Positions 39,022 through 47,121 of a DNA stretch of 64,000 nucleotides are shown one piece after another. Every line of letters begins with the position of its first letter. The first letter of the stretch is position 1. The stretch lies in the NCBI GenBank assembly GCA_947306365.1, contig CAMZGD010000008.1:1-64000 (forward strand), given 5' to 3'. Made by a program: the position numbers and the translations under genes. The DNA is from an uncultured Bacteroidales bacterium. Its GTDB lineage: Bacteria; Bacteroidota; Bacteroidia; Bacteroidales; UBA932. The notes beneath the pieces were generated by a model. That model worked only from the letters and a program-made list of their open reading frames with translations. It did not search any database and had not been told where the DNA came from.

Positions 39022-40995
39022 TTATTTCTTGCACAATACCTGTACGGTACGGCTGGGGAGATAGAGATACAGCGTTTCCGCGCCGTCTTCGGTCACGGTG
39101 AAGTGGTCGACGGCTGCGTCGTTCCGGCCGAAACCGCCGAATTCCGCCGCGTCGCTGTCGAGCAGTACGGCGTACCGGCCGCCTTCCACGGCGAAGCCGT
39201 AGTGGTCGAACGACTGTTCGGGATTGAAATTGAACACGAACACCAGGCCGGCCCGCTCGAGGATCAGGATCTTCTTTTCCTCGTCGCAGCGCAGGCAGGC
39301 AGGCGGGACGGCCAGCAGCCCGTATTCCCGCGCCAGGGCGAGCATCGCCTGCTCAAAGCGCCACAGCCCGCGGTAGCGCAAGTCCGGGTTGTCCACCAGC
39401 GACCACTGCCGCCGGGCATAGAAGAACGACCAGTCGTTGCCTTCTCGCGGGAAGTCAATCCATTCCGGATGCCCGAACTCGTTGCCCATGAAGGTCAGGT
39501 AACCGTCGCCCGCCGTGGCGAGCGTCACCAGCCGGATCAGCTTGTGGAGCGCGATGCCCCTGTCCACCACCAGGTTCTGCGAACTGCGGTTCATCGCCGT
39601 ATACATCTCCTTGTCGATGAGCCGGAAAATGATGGTCTTGTCGCCCACCAGCGCCTGGTCGTGACATTCGGCATAGCTGATGGTCCGTTCATCGGCCCGT
39701 TTCCCGGAGAGTTCCCACCAGATCTCGCCCATGCTCCAGTGCCAGTCGTCCCGTTCCTTGATCCACTTGATCCAATGGTCGGCCACGCCCATGCTCATCC
39801 GGTAGTCGAAGCCGACGCCGCCGTCGCGCAGCGGCGCGGCGAGGCCGGGCATTCCCGACATGTCCTCGGCGATCGTGAAGGCGTTGCGGTTCATCTCCTT
39901 GACCAGGATGTTGGCCAGGCCGAGATACGTGATGGCGTCTTCGTCCTGTCCCCCGTCGAAGTAGCAGGGATAGCCGCTGAAATCGCGCTCCAGCCCGTGG
40001 TCGTAGTAGAGCATGCTGGTCACGCCGTCGAAACGGAAGCCGTCCAGGCAGTATTCTTCCATCCAGTACTTCAGGTTCGAGAGCAGGAAATGCAGGGTCT
40101 GGCCCTTCCCGTAGTCGAAGCAGCGCGAGCCCCAGGCCGGATGCTGTCCGCGCGGTCCGGCGTGGAAATAGGTGGTCTCGGTGCCATCGAGCCGGCTGAG
40201 GCCTTCCACCTCGTTGCTCACGGCATGGCTGTGGACCACATCCATGATAACGGCGATGCCGGCCCTGTGCGCGGCATCGACCAGCGCCTTGAATTCTTCC
40301 GGAGTACCGAAGCGGCTGCTCAGCGCGAAGAAATTCGACACCTGGTAGCCGAAGCTCCCATAGTAGGGATGCTCCTGCAGCGCCATGATCTGCAGTGTGT
40401 TGTAGCCGGTCTCGATGACCCGGGGCAGCACCTGCTCGCGGAACTCGTCGAACGAGGCGACCTTCGGTTCTTCGGAGCTCATCCCGATATGGACCTCGTA
40501 GATGAGCGGGTTGTCGATCTTCGGACCGCGCTTCTTTCGCCAGCGGTAGGGCTTCTCCGGCTGCCACACCTGGGCGCAGAACACCTTTGTCTCGGGGTCC
40601 TGCACGCAGCGGGTGGCATAGGCGGGGATGCGCTCTCCGCCGCCGCCCGGCCATTCTACATACCATTTGTAGAGGTCGCCGTGCGCGATTTTCGCAGCCG
40701 GAACGCGCAGTTCCCAATTGCCTTCGCCCATCGGCTGCAACGCCCATTCCTCGCTGCGGCGCCAGCCGTTGAAGTCGCCGGTCAGGAAAACTTTCGTGGC
40801 ACCCGGCGCCCACTCGCGGAACACCCAGTCGCCTTCTTCCTGATGAAGGCAATAATACAAGGCGCCGTTGACGGCGTCCTTCAGCGGCTTCCCATAGCCG
40901 GCGATCTGCTGCTTCCGCAGCAGGATCTGCTGGTTGCGACGCTCGACGACCTTTCCGTACGGCTCGAGCCACGGGTCTTTCTTCCAGATTTTCAT
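39022..40995 (-). CDS. glgB: 1,4-alpha-glucan branching enzyme
   Basis: The 657-residue GH13 enzyme makes alpha-1,6 branches in glycogen. It has the CBM48-like N-terminal domain (WVFREWAPGATKVFLTGDFN) and the catalytic barrel: IAVIMDVVHSHAVSN, LDGFRFDGVTSMLYYDHG with the nucleophile Asp, FTIAEDMSGMPGLA with the acid/base Glu and SYAECHDQALVGDKT with the third Asp. Motif style is that of the eukaryote-like GBE1 branch (GH13_8), common in Bacteroidetes. The start MKIWKKDPWLEPYGK at 40995 overlaps xseB by 4 bp; the longer frame is rejected for that reason. It is transcribed with xseA-xseB. Confidence 0.95.
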   Translation of the reverse strand: MKIWKKDPWLEPYGKVVERRNQQILLRKQQIAGYGKPLKDAVNGALYYCLHQEEGDWVFREWAPGATKVFLTGDFNGWRRSEEWALQPMGEGNWELRVPAAKIAHGDLYKWYVEWPGGGGERIPAYATRCVQDPETKVFCAQVWQPEKPYRWRKKRGPKIDNPLIYEVHIGMSSEEPKVASFDEFREQVLPRVIETGYNTLQIMALQEHPYYGSFGYQVSNFFALSSRFGTPEEFKALVDAAHRAGIAVIMDVVHSHAVSNEVEGLSRLDGTETTYFHAGPRGQHPAWGSRCFDYGKGQTLHFLLSNLKYWMEEYCLDGFRFDGVTSMLYYDHGLERDFSGYPCYFDGGQDEDAITYLGLANILVKEMNRNAFTIAEDMSGMPGLAAPLRDGGVGFDYRMSMGVADHWIKWIKERDDWHWSMGEIWWELSGKRADERTISYAECHDQALVGDKTIIFRLIDKEMYTAMNRSSQNLVVDRGIALHKLIRLVTLATAGDGYLTFMGNEFGHPEWIDFPREGNDWSFFYARRQWSLVDNPDLRYRGLWRFEQAMLALAREYGLLAVPPACLRCDEEKKILILERAGLVFVFNFNPEQSFDHYGFAVEGGRYAVLLDSDAAEFGGFGRNDAAVDHFTVTEDGAETLYLYLPSRTVQVLCKK

Positions 40996-41189
40996 TCCGT
41001 GTCCTCCTTCATCAGCTTTTCGATTTCCTCCTGGCTGCCGCGGATGTAGTCGCGGCACCAGGCAATCAGGTCCATCGCCTTCCTGACATCAGCCCCGATG
41101 GCCGAAAGGTCCCGCTCGGGATCCTCTATCCCGGCGACCAGCGCCTCCAGCTCAGCGAAGACTTCTTCGTATTTTCTGTTTTCTTCCAT
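40992..41189 (-). CDS. xseB: Exodeoxyribonuclease VII small subunit
   Basis: The 65-residue protein matches XseB: MEENRKYEEVFAELEALVAG followed by a coiled helical hairpin ending EIEKLMKED. With XseA it forms the enzyme that cuts single-stranded DNA from both ends. It starts 1 bp after xseA and overlaps glgB by 4 bp. A longer frame upstream would enter xseA. Confidence 0.9.
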   Translation of the reverse strand: MEENRKYEEVFAELEALVAGIEDPERDLSAIGADVRKAMDLIAWCRDYIRGSQEEIEKLMKEDTE

Positions 41190-41190
41190 A

Positions 41191-42381
41191 TTATTCTTCT
41201 TTGACGATCTTCTCGACTTCCGCCTCGACGCGGCCGTCACGGAACAGGAGTGACAGGCGGTCGCCGGGACGGAAAGCGGCGGCGCAGTCAGCGCGGCGGC
41301 CGTCCTTGAGGGCGATCAGGAAGCCGCGTTCGAGCGCACGACGCGGATCGGCTGCGTCGAGGCGCCGCTCCAGCAGGTCGAGCGCGTGCAGCGCGGCGGA
41401 ATGCCGGTCGGCGACCGCATAGGAAAGCCGCTGCACGAGGGCGTCGAGCGTTCCCGCCTGCCGCAGTGCCTTGGAACGGACGGCGAGATGCAGCCGCTGC
41501 AGCAGCAGCTCCACCTGCCAGTCTTCGCCCGTGAACCGGTCGATCAGCCAGTCGGCCAGGGCCGTCGGCGTCTTGACGTGCGTGTGCGCCACCCGGTCGA
41601 TGATGTGGTAGTCGTGGTCGTGCCCGATGGCCGTCAGCACCGGCAGCGGGAACTGCGCCACGTTGACGGCCAGGTCGTAGTCGTCGAAACACACCAGGTC
41701 CATCGCACCGCCCCCGCCCCGCAGGATCAGCACGGCGTCGAAGCCGTCGGCTTCCGCCGCGATGGCATCGAGCGCGGAAATGATGCTTTCCGGCGCCGCA
41801 TCGCCCTGCATCACGGCCGGAAAGAGCCGCATCCGGAAACGGAATCCATATTCATTTTCTTCTATATGACGCCGGAAATCGCGCCAGCCCGCCGCCGTTT
41901 CGCTTGACACCACGGCCAGCCGCCGCGGCAGCGCCGGAAGGGGCAGCGATGCATTCATTTCGAACATCCCCTCAGCTTCGAGCCGGGCGATCGTCCGCTG
42001 GCGGGCCAGTTCCAGCTCGCCCACCGTGAACGAAGGATCGATGTCATAGACCACCAGCGACAGGCCGTACAGCGCCGAATAGGACACCTGCACCCGGACC
42101 AGCACCGCCATCCCGGGCGCCAGGGCCCGGCCGGTCTGCGCCTCGAACCAGGGACGTACCATCCGCCAGGTGGAAGCCCAGACGACGGCCTGCGCCCGGG
42201 CCAGCAGCTGGCTCGACTGCGGATCCTTTTCCACGAGCGTCAGGTAGCAGTGACCGGAAGGATTCTGCTTGAGTTCGCTGATTTCCGCCTGCAGCCAAAG
42301 CGTCTCCGAAAACGCGTTTTCCAGCGCGCCTTTCACCCGTTCCTGCAATTCCACGAGACCGATCCGGGGCTTCTCTTCCAT
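41191..42381 (-). CDS. xseA: Exodeoxyribonuclease VII large subunit
   Basis: The 396-residue catalytic subunit has an N-terminal OB fold (ALENAFSETLWLQAEISELK) and the nuclease core (LAVVSSETAAGWRDFRRHIE, DAVLILRGGGGAMDLVCFDD, LTAIGHDHDYHIIDRVAHTH with conserved His/Asp, and KTPTALADWLIDRF), followed by a helical tail. It degrades single-stranded DNA during repair. The start at 42381 is fixed by the family N-terminus; a promoter box lies only five bases upstream (minus strand). Confidence 0.93.
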   Translation of the reverse strand: MEEKPRIGLVELQERVKGALENAFSETLWLQAEISELKQNPSGHCYLTLVEKDPQSSQLLARAQAVVWASTWRMVRPWFEAQTGRALAPGMAVLVRVQVSYSALYGLSLVVYDIDPSFTVGELELARQRTIARLEAEGMFEMNASLPLPALPRRLAVVSSETAAGWRDFRRHIEENEYGFRFRMRLFPAVMQGDAAPESIISALDAIAAEADGFDAVLILRGGGGAMDLVCFDDYDLAVNVAQFPLPVLTAIGHDHDYHIIDRVAHTHVKTPTALADWLIDRFTGEDWQVELLLQRLHLAVRSKALRQAGTLDALVQRLSYAVADRHSAALHALDLLERRLDAADPRRALERGFLIALKDGRRADCAAAFRPGDRLSLLFRDGRVEAEVEKIVKEE

Positions 42382-42386
42382 ATTCA

Positions 42387-42425
42387 CAAATATACGAAAA
42401 GTTATCGATATTTTTCTTACTTTTG
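42387..42425. promoter_or_regulatory. Divergent promoters of xseA and engB
   Basis: TATATTTG on the minus strand (42387-42394) stands five bases from the xseA start. TACTTTTG on the plus strand (42418-42425) stands 21 bases from the engB start. Both match TAnnTTTG. Confidence 0.65.
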
Positions 42426-42446
42426 TTCTGCCAATCATCCGCCACC

Positions 42447-43043
42447 ATGATCATCAAGCAGGCCCTCTTTGCCGGAAGCAGCCAGCGCACCGACCAGAAG
42501 CCGAAACCCGCCCGCCCGGAATTCGCCTTCATCGGCCGGAGCAACGTCGGAAAGTCGTCGCTCATCAACCGGCTCTGCGAGAAAAAAGGCCTGGCCCACA
42601 CTTCCTCGACGCCCGGAAAGACCCAGCTCGTGAACCATTTCCTGATCAACGACGCCTGGTATCTGGTGGACCTGCCGGGATACGGTTACGCCCGGATGGG
42701 CAAGAAGGGCCGCGAGAAACTGCAGGACATCATTGGCGACTACATCCTGCACAGCGAAGAGCTGGTGCTGCTCTTCGTGCTGATCGACGCGCGGCACGAC
42801 CTGCAGCGGATCGACCGCGACTTCATCACGGAACTCGCCGAAGAGGGCATCCCCTTCGCCCTGATCTACACCAAATGCGACAAGCTGGGCGTCAACGCGC
42901 TCAAGGCCCAGGTCGCGCGCAACGAGGAAGTCCTGCGCGAAACCTGGGAAGTACTGCCGCCCGCCTTCTGCAGCTCGGCCGAGACCGGCCAGGGCCGCGA
43001 AGAAATCCTGGACTATGTGGAATCCATCCTCAACAACCTATAA
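42447..43043 (+). CDS. engB: Ribosome biogenesis GTPase EngB (YsxC/YihA)
   Basis: The 198-residue GTPase has all G motifs: G1 GRSNVGKSSL, G2 region TSSTPGKTQ, G3 DLPGYGYA, G4 YTKCDK and G5 CSSAETGQG. EngB acts in assembly of the large ribosomal subunit. The start MIIKQALFAGSS at 42447 is preferred to an upstream TTG, because the promoter lies between. The prs gene follows after 28 bp. Confidence 0.95.
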   Translation: MIIKQALFAGSSQRTDQKPKPARPEFAFIGRSNVGKSSLINRLCEKKGLAHTSSTPGKTQLVNHFLINDAWYLVDLPGYGYARMGKKGREKLQDIIGDYILHSEELVLLFVLIDARHDLQRIDRDFITELAEEGIPFALIYTKCDKLGVNALKAQVARNEEVLRETWEVLPPAFCSSAETGQGREEILDYVESILNNL

Positions 43044-43071
43044 AAACCTATAAAAACTTCTCGATAGACTT

Positions 43072-44022
43072 ATGGAAGAATACGATCACAAACTGAAGAT
43101 CTTCGCCTGCAGCGAATCACGCTCCTTCGCGGAGAAGATTGCAGAAAAACTGAACACCCGTCTCGGCGATTCCGAGCTGACCGTCTTCAGCGACGGAGAG
43201 TTCCAGCCGCAGTTCACGGAAAGCGTCCGCGGCGCCACGGTATTCATCGTCCAAAGCACCAATCCGCCGGCAGACACGCTGTTCGAACTTCTGCTGATGA
43301 TCGACGCCGCCCGGCGCGCTTCGGCCTACAAGGTGATTGCCGTGATCCCTTACTTCGGATGGGCCCGCCAGGACCGCAAAGACCGTCCCCGCGTCTCCAT
43401 TGCCTCGAAACTTGTGGCCAACATGCTCACTGCGGCAGGTTGCGACCGCGTGATGACCTGCGAACTCCACGCCGCCCAGATCCAGGGCTTCTTCGACATC
43501 CCCGTCGACCACCTCTGGGCCAGCTCGATCTTCATTCCGTACATCCAGGCCATGAATCTGGACAACCTGTCGATCGCTTCCCCCGACATGGGCGGCGCCA
43601 AAAAGGCCAACGTCTACGCCAAACACCTGAACGCCCCGCTGATCATCTGCCACAAAGACCGTTCGAAAGCCAACGTCATCGGCAGCATGACCGCCATCGG
43701 AGAGATCGAAGGCCGCAACGTCGTGATCGTCGACGACATGGTCGACACCGCCGGCACCATCACCAAGTGCGCCGAAGTGCTGATGGAGCGCGGAGCGCTC
43801 AGCGTCCGTGCTGTCTGCACCCACCCGATCCTCTCCGGACCGGCCTACGACCGCATCAACGCCTCCCCCATCCAGGAGTTCCTCGTGGCCGACACGATTC
43901 CCCTGAAACCGGACAAGGACAATTCGAAGTTCACCGTGCTCTCGATGACCGGCATGTTCGCCGACGTCATCGACCGCATCTACCATAACGAACCGGTCAG
44001 CGACCTGTTCATTCGCTGCTAG
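43072..44022 (+). CDS. prs: Ribose-phosphate pyrophosphokinase
   Basis: The 316-residue enzyme makes PRPP from ribose 5-phosphate and ATP. Visible motifs are FSDGEFQPQFTESVRGATVF, the flexible loop PYFGWARQDRKDRPRVSI, CDRVMTCELHAAQIQGFFDI with the catalytic His, and the PRPP-binding loop VVIVDDMVDTAGTI. A tandem 10-bp repeat CCTATAAAAA (43037-43056) precedes it. nadE follows after 2 bp; both enzymes serve nucleotide and NAD synthesis. Confidence 0.97.
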   Translation: MEEYDHKLKIFACSESRSFAEKIAEKLNTRLGDSELTVFSDGEFQPQFTESVRGATVFIVQSTNPPADTLFELLLMIDAARRASAYKVIAVIPYFGWARQDRKDRPRVSIASKLVANMLTAAGCDRVMTCELHAAQIQGFFDIPVDHLWASSIFIPYIQAMNLDNLSIASPDMGGAKKANVYAKHLNAPLIICHKDRSKANVIGSMTAIGEIEGRNVVIVDDMVDTAGTITKCAEVLMERGALSVRAVCTHPILSGPAYDRINASPIQEFLVADTIPLKPDKDNSKFTVLSMTGMFADVIDRIYHNEPVSDLFIRC

Positions 44023-44024
44023 CC

Positions 44025-44870
44025 ATGATCCTGGAACCCGGCCTCGCGATCGCCGACGTACACGGCCTGCTCGTCGGCAAGATCAAGGACTACTTCGCCT
44101 CCGCGGGCAAGCAGCGGGCCGTGCTGGGCCTGTCCGGCGGCATCGATTCCGCCCTCGTGGCCGCCCTGGCCGCCGATGCCCTCGGGCCGGAAAACGTCCA
44201 CGGCATCCTGATGCCCTCGGAGTTTTCTTCCCTGGGTTCGGTGACCGACTCGATCGAACTGGCCAACAACCTGGGCGTGGGCTACGACATCGTCCCCATC
44301 GAGAAGATCTACAAGCGGTCGATGATCGAGATGATCCGGTGGTTCGAACTGGGCAAGTGGTCCGTGGCGCAGGAGAACATCCAGGCCCGCATCCGCGGCA
44401 TGATCCTGATGACCTGGTCGAACCGCTTCGACGCCCTGCTGCTCAACACGTCGAACAAGAGCGAGCTGTTCACCGGCTACGGGACCCTCTACGGCGACCT
44501 CTGCGGCGCCATCATGGTGATCGCCGACCTCTACAAGCTGCAGGTCTATGAGCTCGCGCGCTACGAGAACACCCTGCACGGAAAGGAAGTGATTCCGGAA
44601 TCGATCCTGGTCAAGGCGCCGTCCGCCGAACTGCGGCCGAACCAGAAGGACAGCGATTCCCTGCCCGAGTACGAGCAGCTCGACCCGGTGCTCCACGCCC
44701 TGTGCGAGGAGGAGCTGCCGCCCGAGGAAGTGGTGGCCCGCGGCACCGACGCGGAACTGGTCGAACGGATCGTCCGGCTCAAGAAGGGCGCCGCCTTCAA
44801 AGTGATGCAGATTCCGCCCGTCCTGACCGTCGGCAGCCATCCGATCGTACCCGCATTCAAACAGCTCTGA
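44025..44870 (+). CDS. nadE: NH3-dependent NAD+ synthetase
   Basis: The 281-residue enzyme adenylates deamido-NAD and replaces it with ammonia to give NAD+. The ATP pyrophosphatase loop VLGLSGGIDSALVAAL is intact, with MILMTWSNRFDALLLNTSNK and ELFTGYGTLYGDLCGA as further NadE signatures. There is no glutaminase domain, so it depends on free ammonia. It follows prs by 2 bp and precedes a small membrane protein gene by 5 bp. Confidence 0.95.
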   Translation: MILEPGLAIADVHGLLVGKIKDYFASAGKQRAVLGLSGGIDSALVAALAADALGPENVHGILMPSEFSSLGSVTDSIELANNLGVGYDIVPIEKIYKRSMIEMIRWFELGKWSVAQENIQARIRGMILMTWSNRFDALLLNTSNKSELFTGYGTLYGDLCGAIMVIADLYKLQVYELARYENTLHGKEVIPESILVKAPSAELRPNQKDSDSLPEYEQLDPVLHALCEEELPPEEVVARGTDAELVERIVRLKKGAAFKVMQIPPVLTVGSHPIVPAFKQL

Positions 44871-44875
44871 TCCCT

Positions 44876-45145
44876 ATGCGCGTCTTCCTCCTCACCGTGC
44901 TCCTGCTCCTTGTCGGCGTCGCCGGGCTGGCCGTCACCATCCTCCTGAAGAAGGACGGCAAGTTTCCGGACGGGGAAATCTCCCACAACCGGGAGCTGCG
45001 CCGCCGGGGCATCGTCTGCGCCAAGGAAGAGGAACTGCGGCTATGGAAGAAGCGCCATCCGAAAGCTGCCGCCGAAGGCCGCCGGCCGGACACCTGTCCC
45101 ACCGGCGGCTGCGACGGCTGCGCCTTTTACGAAACAGAATCATAA
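44876..45145 (+). CDS. Small conserved membrane protein with C-terminal cysteine cluster
   Basis: The 89-residue product has one N-terminal membrane helix (VFLLTVLLLLVGVAGLAVTI) and a cytoplasmic or periplasmic tail with GKFPDGEISHNRELRRRGIV-CAKEEE and a closing cysteine cluster (DTCPTGGCDGCAFYE). Similar small proteins occur in Bacteroidales (GKFP ... N ... GI.CA pattern), with no known function; the cysteines could bind metal. It is in the operon engB-prs-nadE-scpB. Confidence 0.65.
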   Translation: MRVFLLTVLLLLVGVAGLAVTILLKKDGKFPDGEISHNRELRRRGIVCAKEEELRLWKKRHPKAAAEGRRPDTCPTGGCDGCAFYETES

Positions 45146-45157
45146 CGATCCTCCAAT

Positions 45158-45964
45158 ATGCTGGTAAAGACAACCATCAAAGACCGCATCTGCTTTATCG
45201 AGATGCAGAACGCCGCGCATTTCAACTGCCTGAGCCAGGAGATGTGCCAGGAACTGACCGACGCCGTCCAGGAAGCCTATAAACAGGAATGCGTAGGCAT
45301 CGTCCTGAAGGCCCAGTGCAGCAAGGGCGTGTGGAGCGCCGGGCACGACATCCGGGAACTTCCCCAGGGCGGAGAGGACCCGCTGGCCTACGACGTCCCG
45401 ATGGAGAAACTGCTCCGCAGTGTCCAGGAGGTCGCCATTCCCGTCATCGCCTGTGTGGACGGAACGGTCTGGGGCGGCGCCTGCGACCTGTGCCTCTCGT
45501 GCGACATGATCGTGAGCGCCGATACGGCCACCTTCGCCATCACGCCCGCCAAGATCGGCATCCCGTACAATGCCTCGGGCATCATGCACTTCATCAATCA
45601 GCTGGGCATCAACAAGGCCCGCGAGATGTTCTTCCTGGCCACGCCCATCACCGCCCAGGATGCGCTCAACGTCGGGCTCATCAACCGGATTGCGACGGCC
45701 GAAGAGCTGGAAAACGTGCTCGAGGAGCAGTTCCTCGCACCGCTCCGGCGCAACAGCATCGTCTCGATCAGCGCCATCAAGCGGCAGTTCCGCAGCCTCA
45801 GCAAGGCGGCCGCCTCGATTCCCTCGGAGAACTTCGAGCGGATCAATGCCTACCGCACCCGCGTCTATCAGGGGGCGGACTACCTGGAAGGCATCCGCGC
45901 CTTCCTGGAAAAGCGTCCTCCACAGTTTACGGGGAAGGCTTCCGACCTCGACACCGACAATTAA
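45158..45964 (+). CDS. scpB: Methylmalonyl-CoA decarboxylase (crotonase fold)
   Basis: The 268-residue protein is an enoyl-CoA hydratase/isomerase family member closest in motif to ScpB/YgfG. WSAGHDIRELPQGGEDPLAY matches the AGHDIHELPSGGRDPLSYD segment of that enzyme, VDGTVWGGACDLCLSCDMIV forms the second oxyanion-hole strand, and IGIPYNASGI carries the conserved Tyr. It should convert (R)-methylmalonyl-CoA to propionyl-CoA and CO2, consistent with propionate-forming succinate metabolism of gut Bacteroidales. A strong terminator follows at once. Confidence 0.88.
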   Translation: MLVKTTIKDRICFIEMQNAAHFNCLSQEMCQELTDAVQEAYKQECVGIVLKAQCSKGVWSAGHDIRELPQGGEDPLAYDVPMEKLLRSVQEVAIPVIACVDGTVWGGACDLCLSCDMIVSADTATFAITPAKIGIPYNASGIMHFINQLGINKAREMFFLATPITAQDALNVGLINRIATAEELENVLEEQFLAPLRRNSIVSISAIKRQFRSLSKAAASIPSENFERINAYRTRVYQGADYLEGIRAFLEKRPPQFTGKASDLDTDN

Positions 45965-45965
45965 A

Positions 45966-46001
45966 ACAGAAGCCCGGCCGCACACAGCGCCGGGCTTCTG
46001 T
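45966..46001. terminator. Bidirectional hairpin terminator between scpB and mscL
   Basis: A perfect 13-bp stem ACAGAAGCCCGGC (45966-45978) / GCCGGGCTTCTGT (45989-46001) with a 10-base loop lies between convergent genes. Flanking A/T runs are short, but stem stability is high. Confidence 0.85.
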
Positions 46002-46019
46002 ACGTATGTTCCGTACCGA

Positions 46020-46442
46020 TTACTTCTTCAGCGCGTCGCGGATTTCGCGGAGGAGCTGGATGTCTTCGGGAACGACCGGTTCGGCCGGTTCCGGAGCGGG
46101 TTCTTCCTTCTTCTTCGTCATCTTGTTGATGCCCTTCAGCACAAAGAAGATGCAGAGTGCGATGATGCAGAAGTCTACGGCGGCCTGGATGAAGTTGCCG
46201 TATGTGAGGTTGACAGCGGGCTTGATGACTTCTCCGGCCGCATTCACGACCTCGTGACGGAGCGTGCAGGCCAGCTTCGTGAAGTCCACGTTGCCGAGCA
46301 GGGCGCCGATGAGCGGCATGATGATGTCGGCGACCAGCGAAGAGACGATCTTGCCGAACGCGCCGCCGATGACCACACCGACAGCCATGTCCATCACGTT
46401 GCCCTTGAGCGCGAATTCCTTGAATTCCTTGATGAGTCCCAT
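46020..46442 (-). CDS. mscL: Large-conductance mechanosensitive channel
   Basis: The 140-residue protein matches Msc[21 protein letters not shown] at the N-terminus, first helix [20 protein letters not shown], periplasmic loop, second helix [20 protein letters not shown] and a charged cytoplasmic helix ([14 protein letters not shown]). It opens under membrane tension and protects cells from osmotic shock. Promoter TATCTTTG is on the minus strand at 46479-46486. Confidence 0.96.
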   Translation of the reverse strand: MGLIKEFKEFALKGNVMDMAVGVVIGGAFGKIVSSLVADIIMPLIGALLGNVDFTKLACTLRHEVVNAAGEVIKPAVNLTYGNFIQAAVDFCIIALCIFFVLKGINKMTKKKEEPAPEPAEPVVPEDIQLLREIRDALKK

Positions 46443-46478
46443 AGTGATATAGATTTTAGTGAACGATTATCATCCTTA

Positions 46479-46486
46479 CAAAGATA
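46479..46486 (-). promoter_or_regulatory. TATCTTTG promoter -7 box of mscL
   Basis: On the minus strand TATCTTTG matches TAnnTTTG and lies 36 bp before the mscL start, just beyond the O-methyltransferase stop codon. Confidence 0.6.
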
Positions 46487-46487
46487 G

Positions 46488-47117
46488 TCATTTTTTCCGG
46501 ATGATGTTCAATCCGTCCCGCAAAGGAAGGATGAAACTGTCCACGCGGCTGTCGCCCGCCACCAGGTCGTTGAAAGCGTGCAGGCCGACGGTCTGGCGGT
46601 CGCGGGGCATCGGGTCGGCGTAGACTTTCCCGCCCCAGAGGACGTTGTCGGCCAGGATCAGGCCGCCCGGGCGGACATCGTCGACGACGGCCTGATAGTA
46701 GGCCACATAGTCACGCTTGTCCGCGTCGATGAACACCAGGTCGAAGGGCTTTTCCAGTGTGGGAATCACCGCAAGTGCGTCACCGATGTGGAGCCGGACG
46801 CGGTCGGCCACGCCCGCCCGGGCGAAGCCTTCGCGGATGAGGGGTTCCATCTCGTCGTTGATCTCGACGGTGTCGATGCGGCCGTTCCCGGGAAGGGCGC
46901 CGGCCATCCACACGGTGGCGTAGCCCGAAAAGGTGCCGATTTCCAGCACACGCCGGGGCTGCAGCAGCAGGACGAACTGCCGCAGCAGCGCACCGACCGT
47001 CGGCCCCGAGACCTGGCGGCCGTGGCTGGTGCGCAGCCACGATTCGCGCTCCAGCCAGGCGAGCGCCTCGCCCTGCGGCGTCGAACAATCCAGCACGTAG
47101 CGTTCCTGCGCGTCCAT
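46488..47117 (-). CDS. Class I SAM-dependent O-methyltransferase (COMT-like)
   Basis: The 209-residue protein has the catechol/caffeoyl-CoA O-methyltransferase pattern: RVLEIGTFSGYATVWMAGAL (SAM loop), IDTVEINDEM (acidic ribose contact), FDLVFIDADKRDYVAYYQAV with metal-binding Asp residues, and ADNVLWGGKV (the DN metal ligand pair). It transfers methyl groups to a small hydroxylated molecule that cannot be identified. It follows the M16 peptidase gene by 4 bp on the same strand. Confidence 0.9.
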   Translation of the reverse strand: MDAQERYVLDCSTPQGEALAWLERESWLRTSHGRQVSGPTVGALLRQFVLLLQPRRVLEIGTFSGYATVWMAGALPGNGRIDTVEINDEMEPLIREGFARAGVADRVRLHIGDALAVIPTLEKPFDLVFIDADKRDYVAYYQAVVDDVRPGGLILADNVLWGGKVYADPMPRDRQTVGLHAFNDLVAGDSRVDSFILPLRDGLNIIRKK

Positions 47118-47121
47118 GGTA

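Noticed and set aside
39013-41049. 678-codon plus-strand frame opposite glgB
   Set aside because: Antisense shadow of a well-supported branching enzyme; the equal length is a coincidence.
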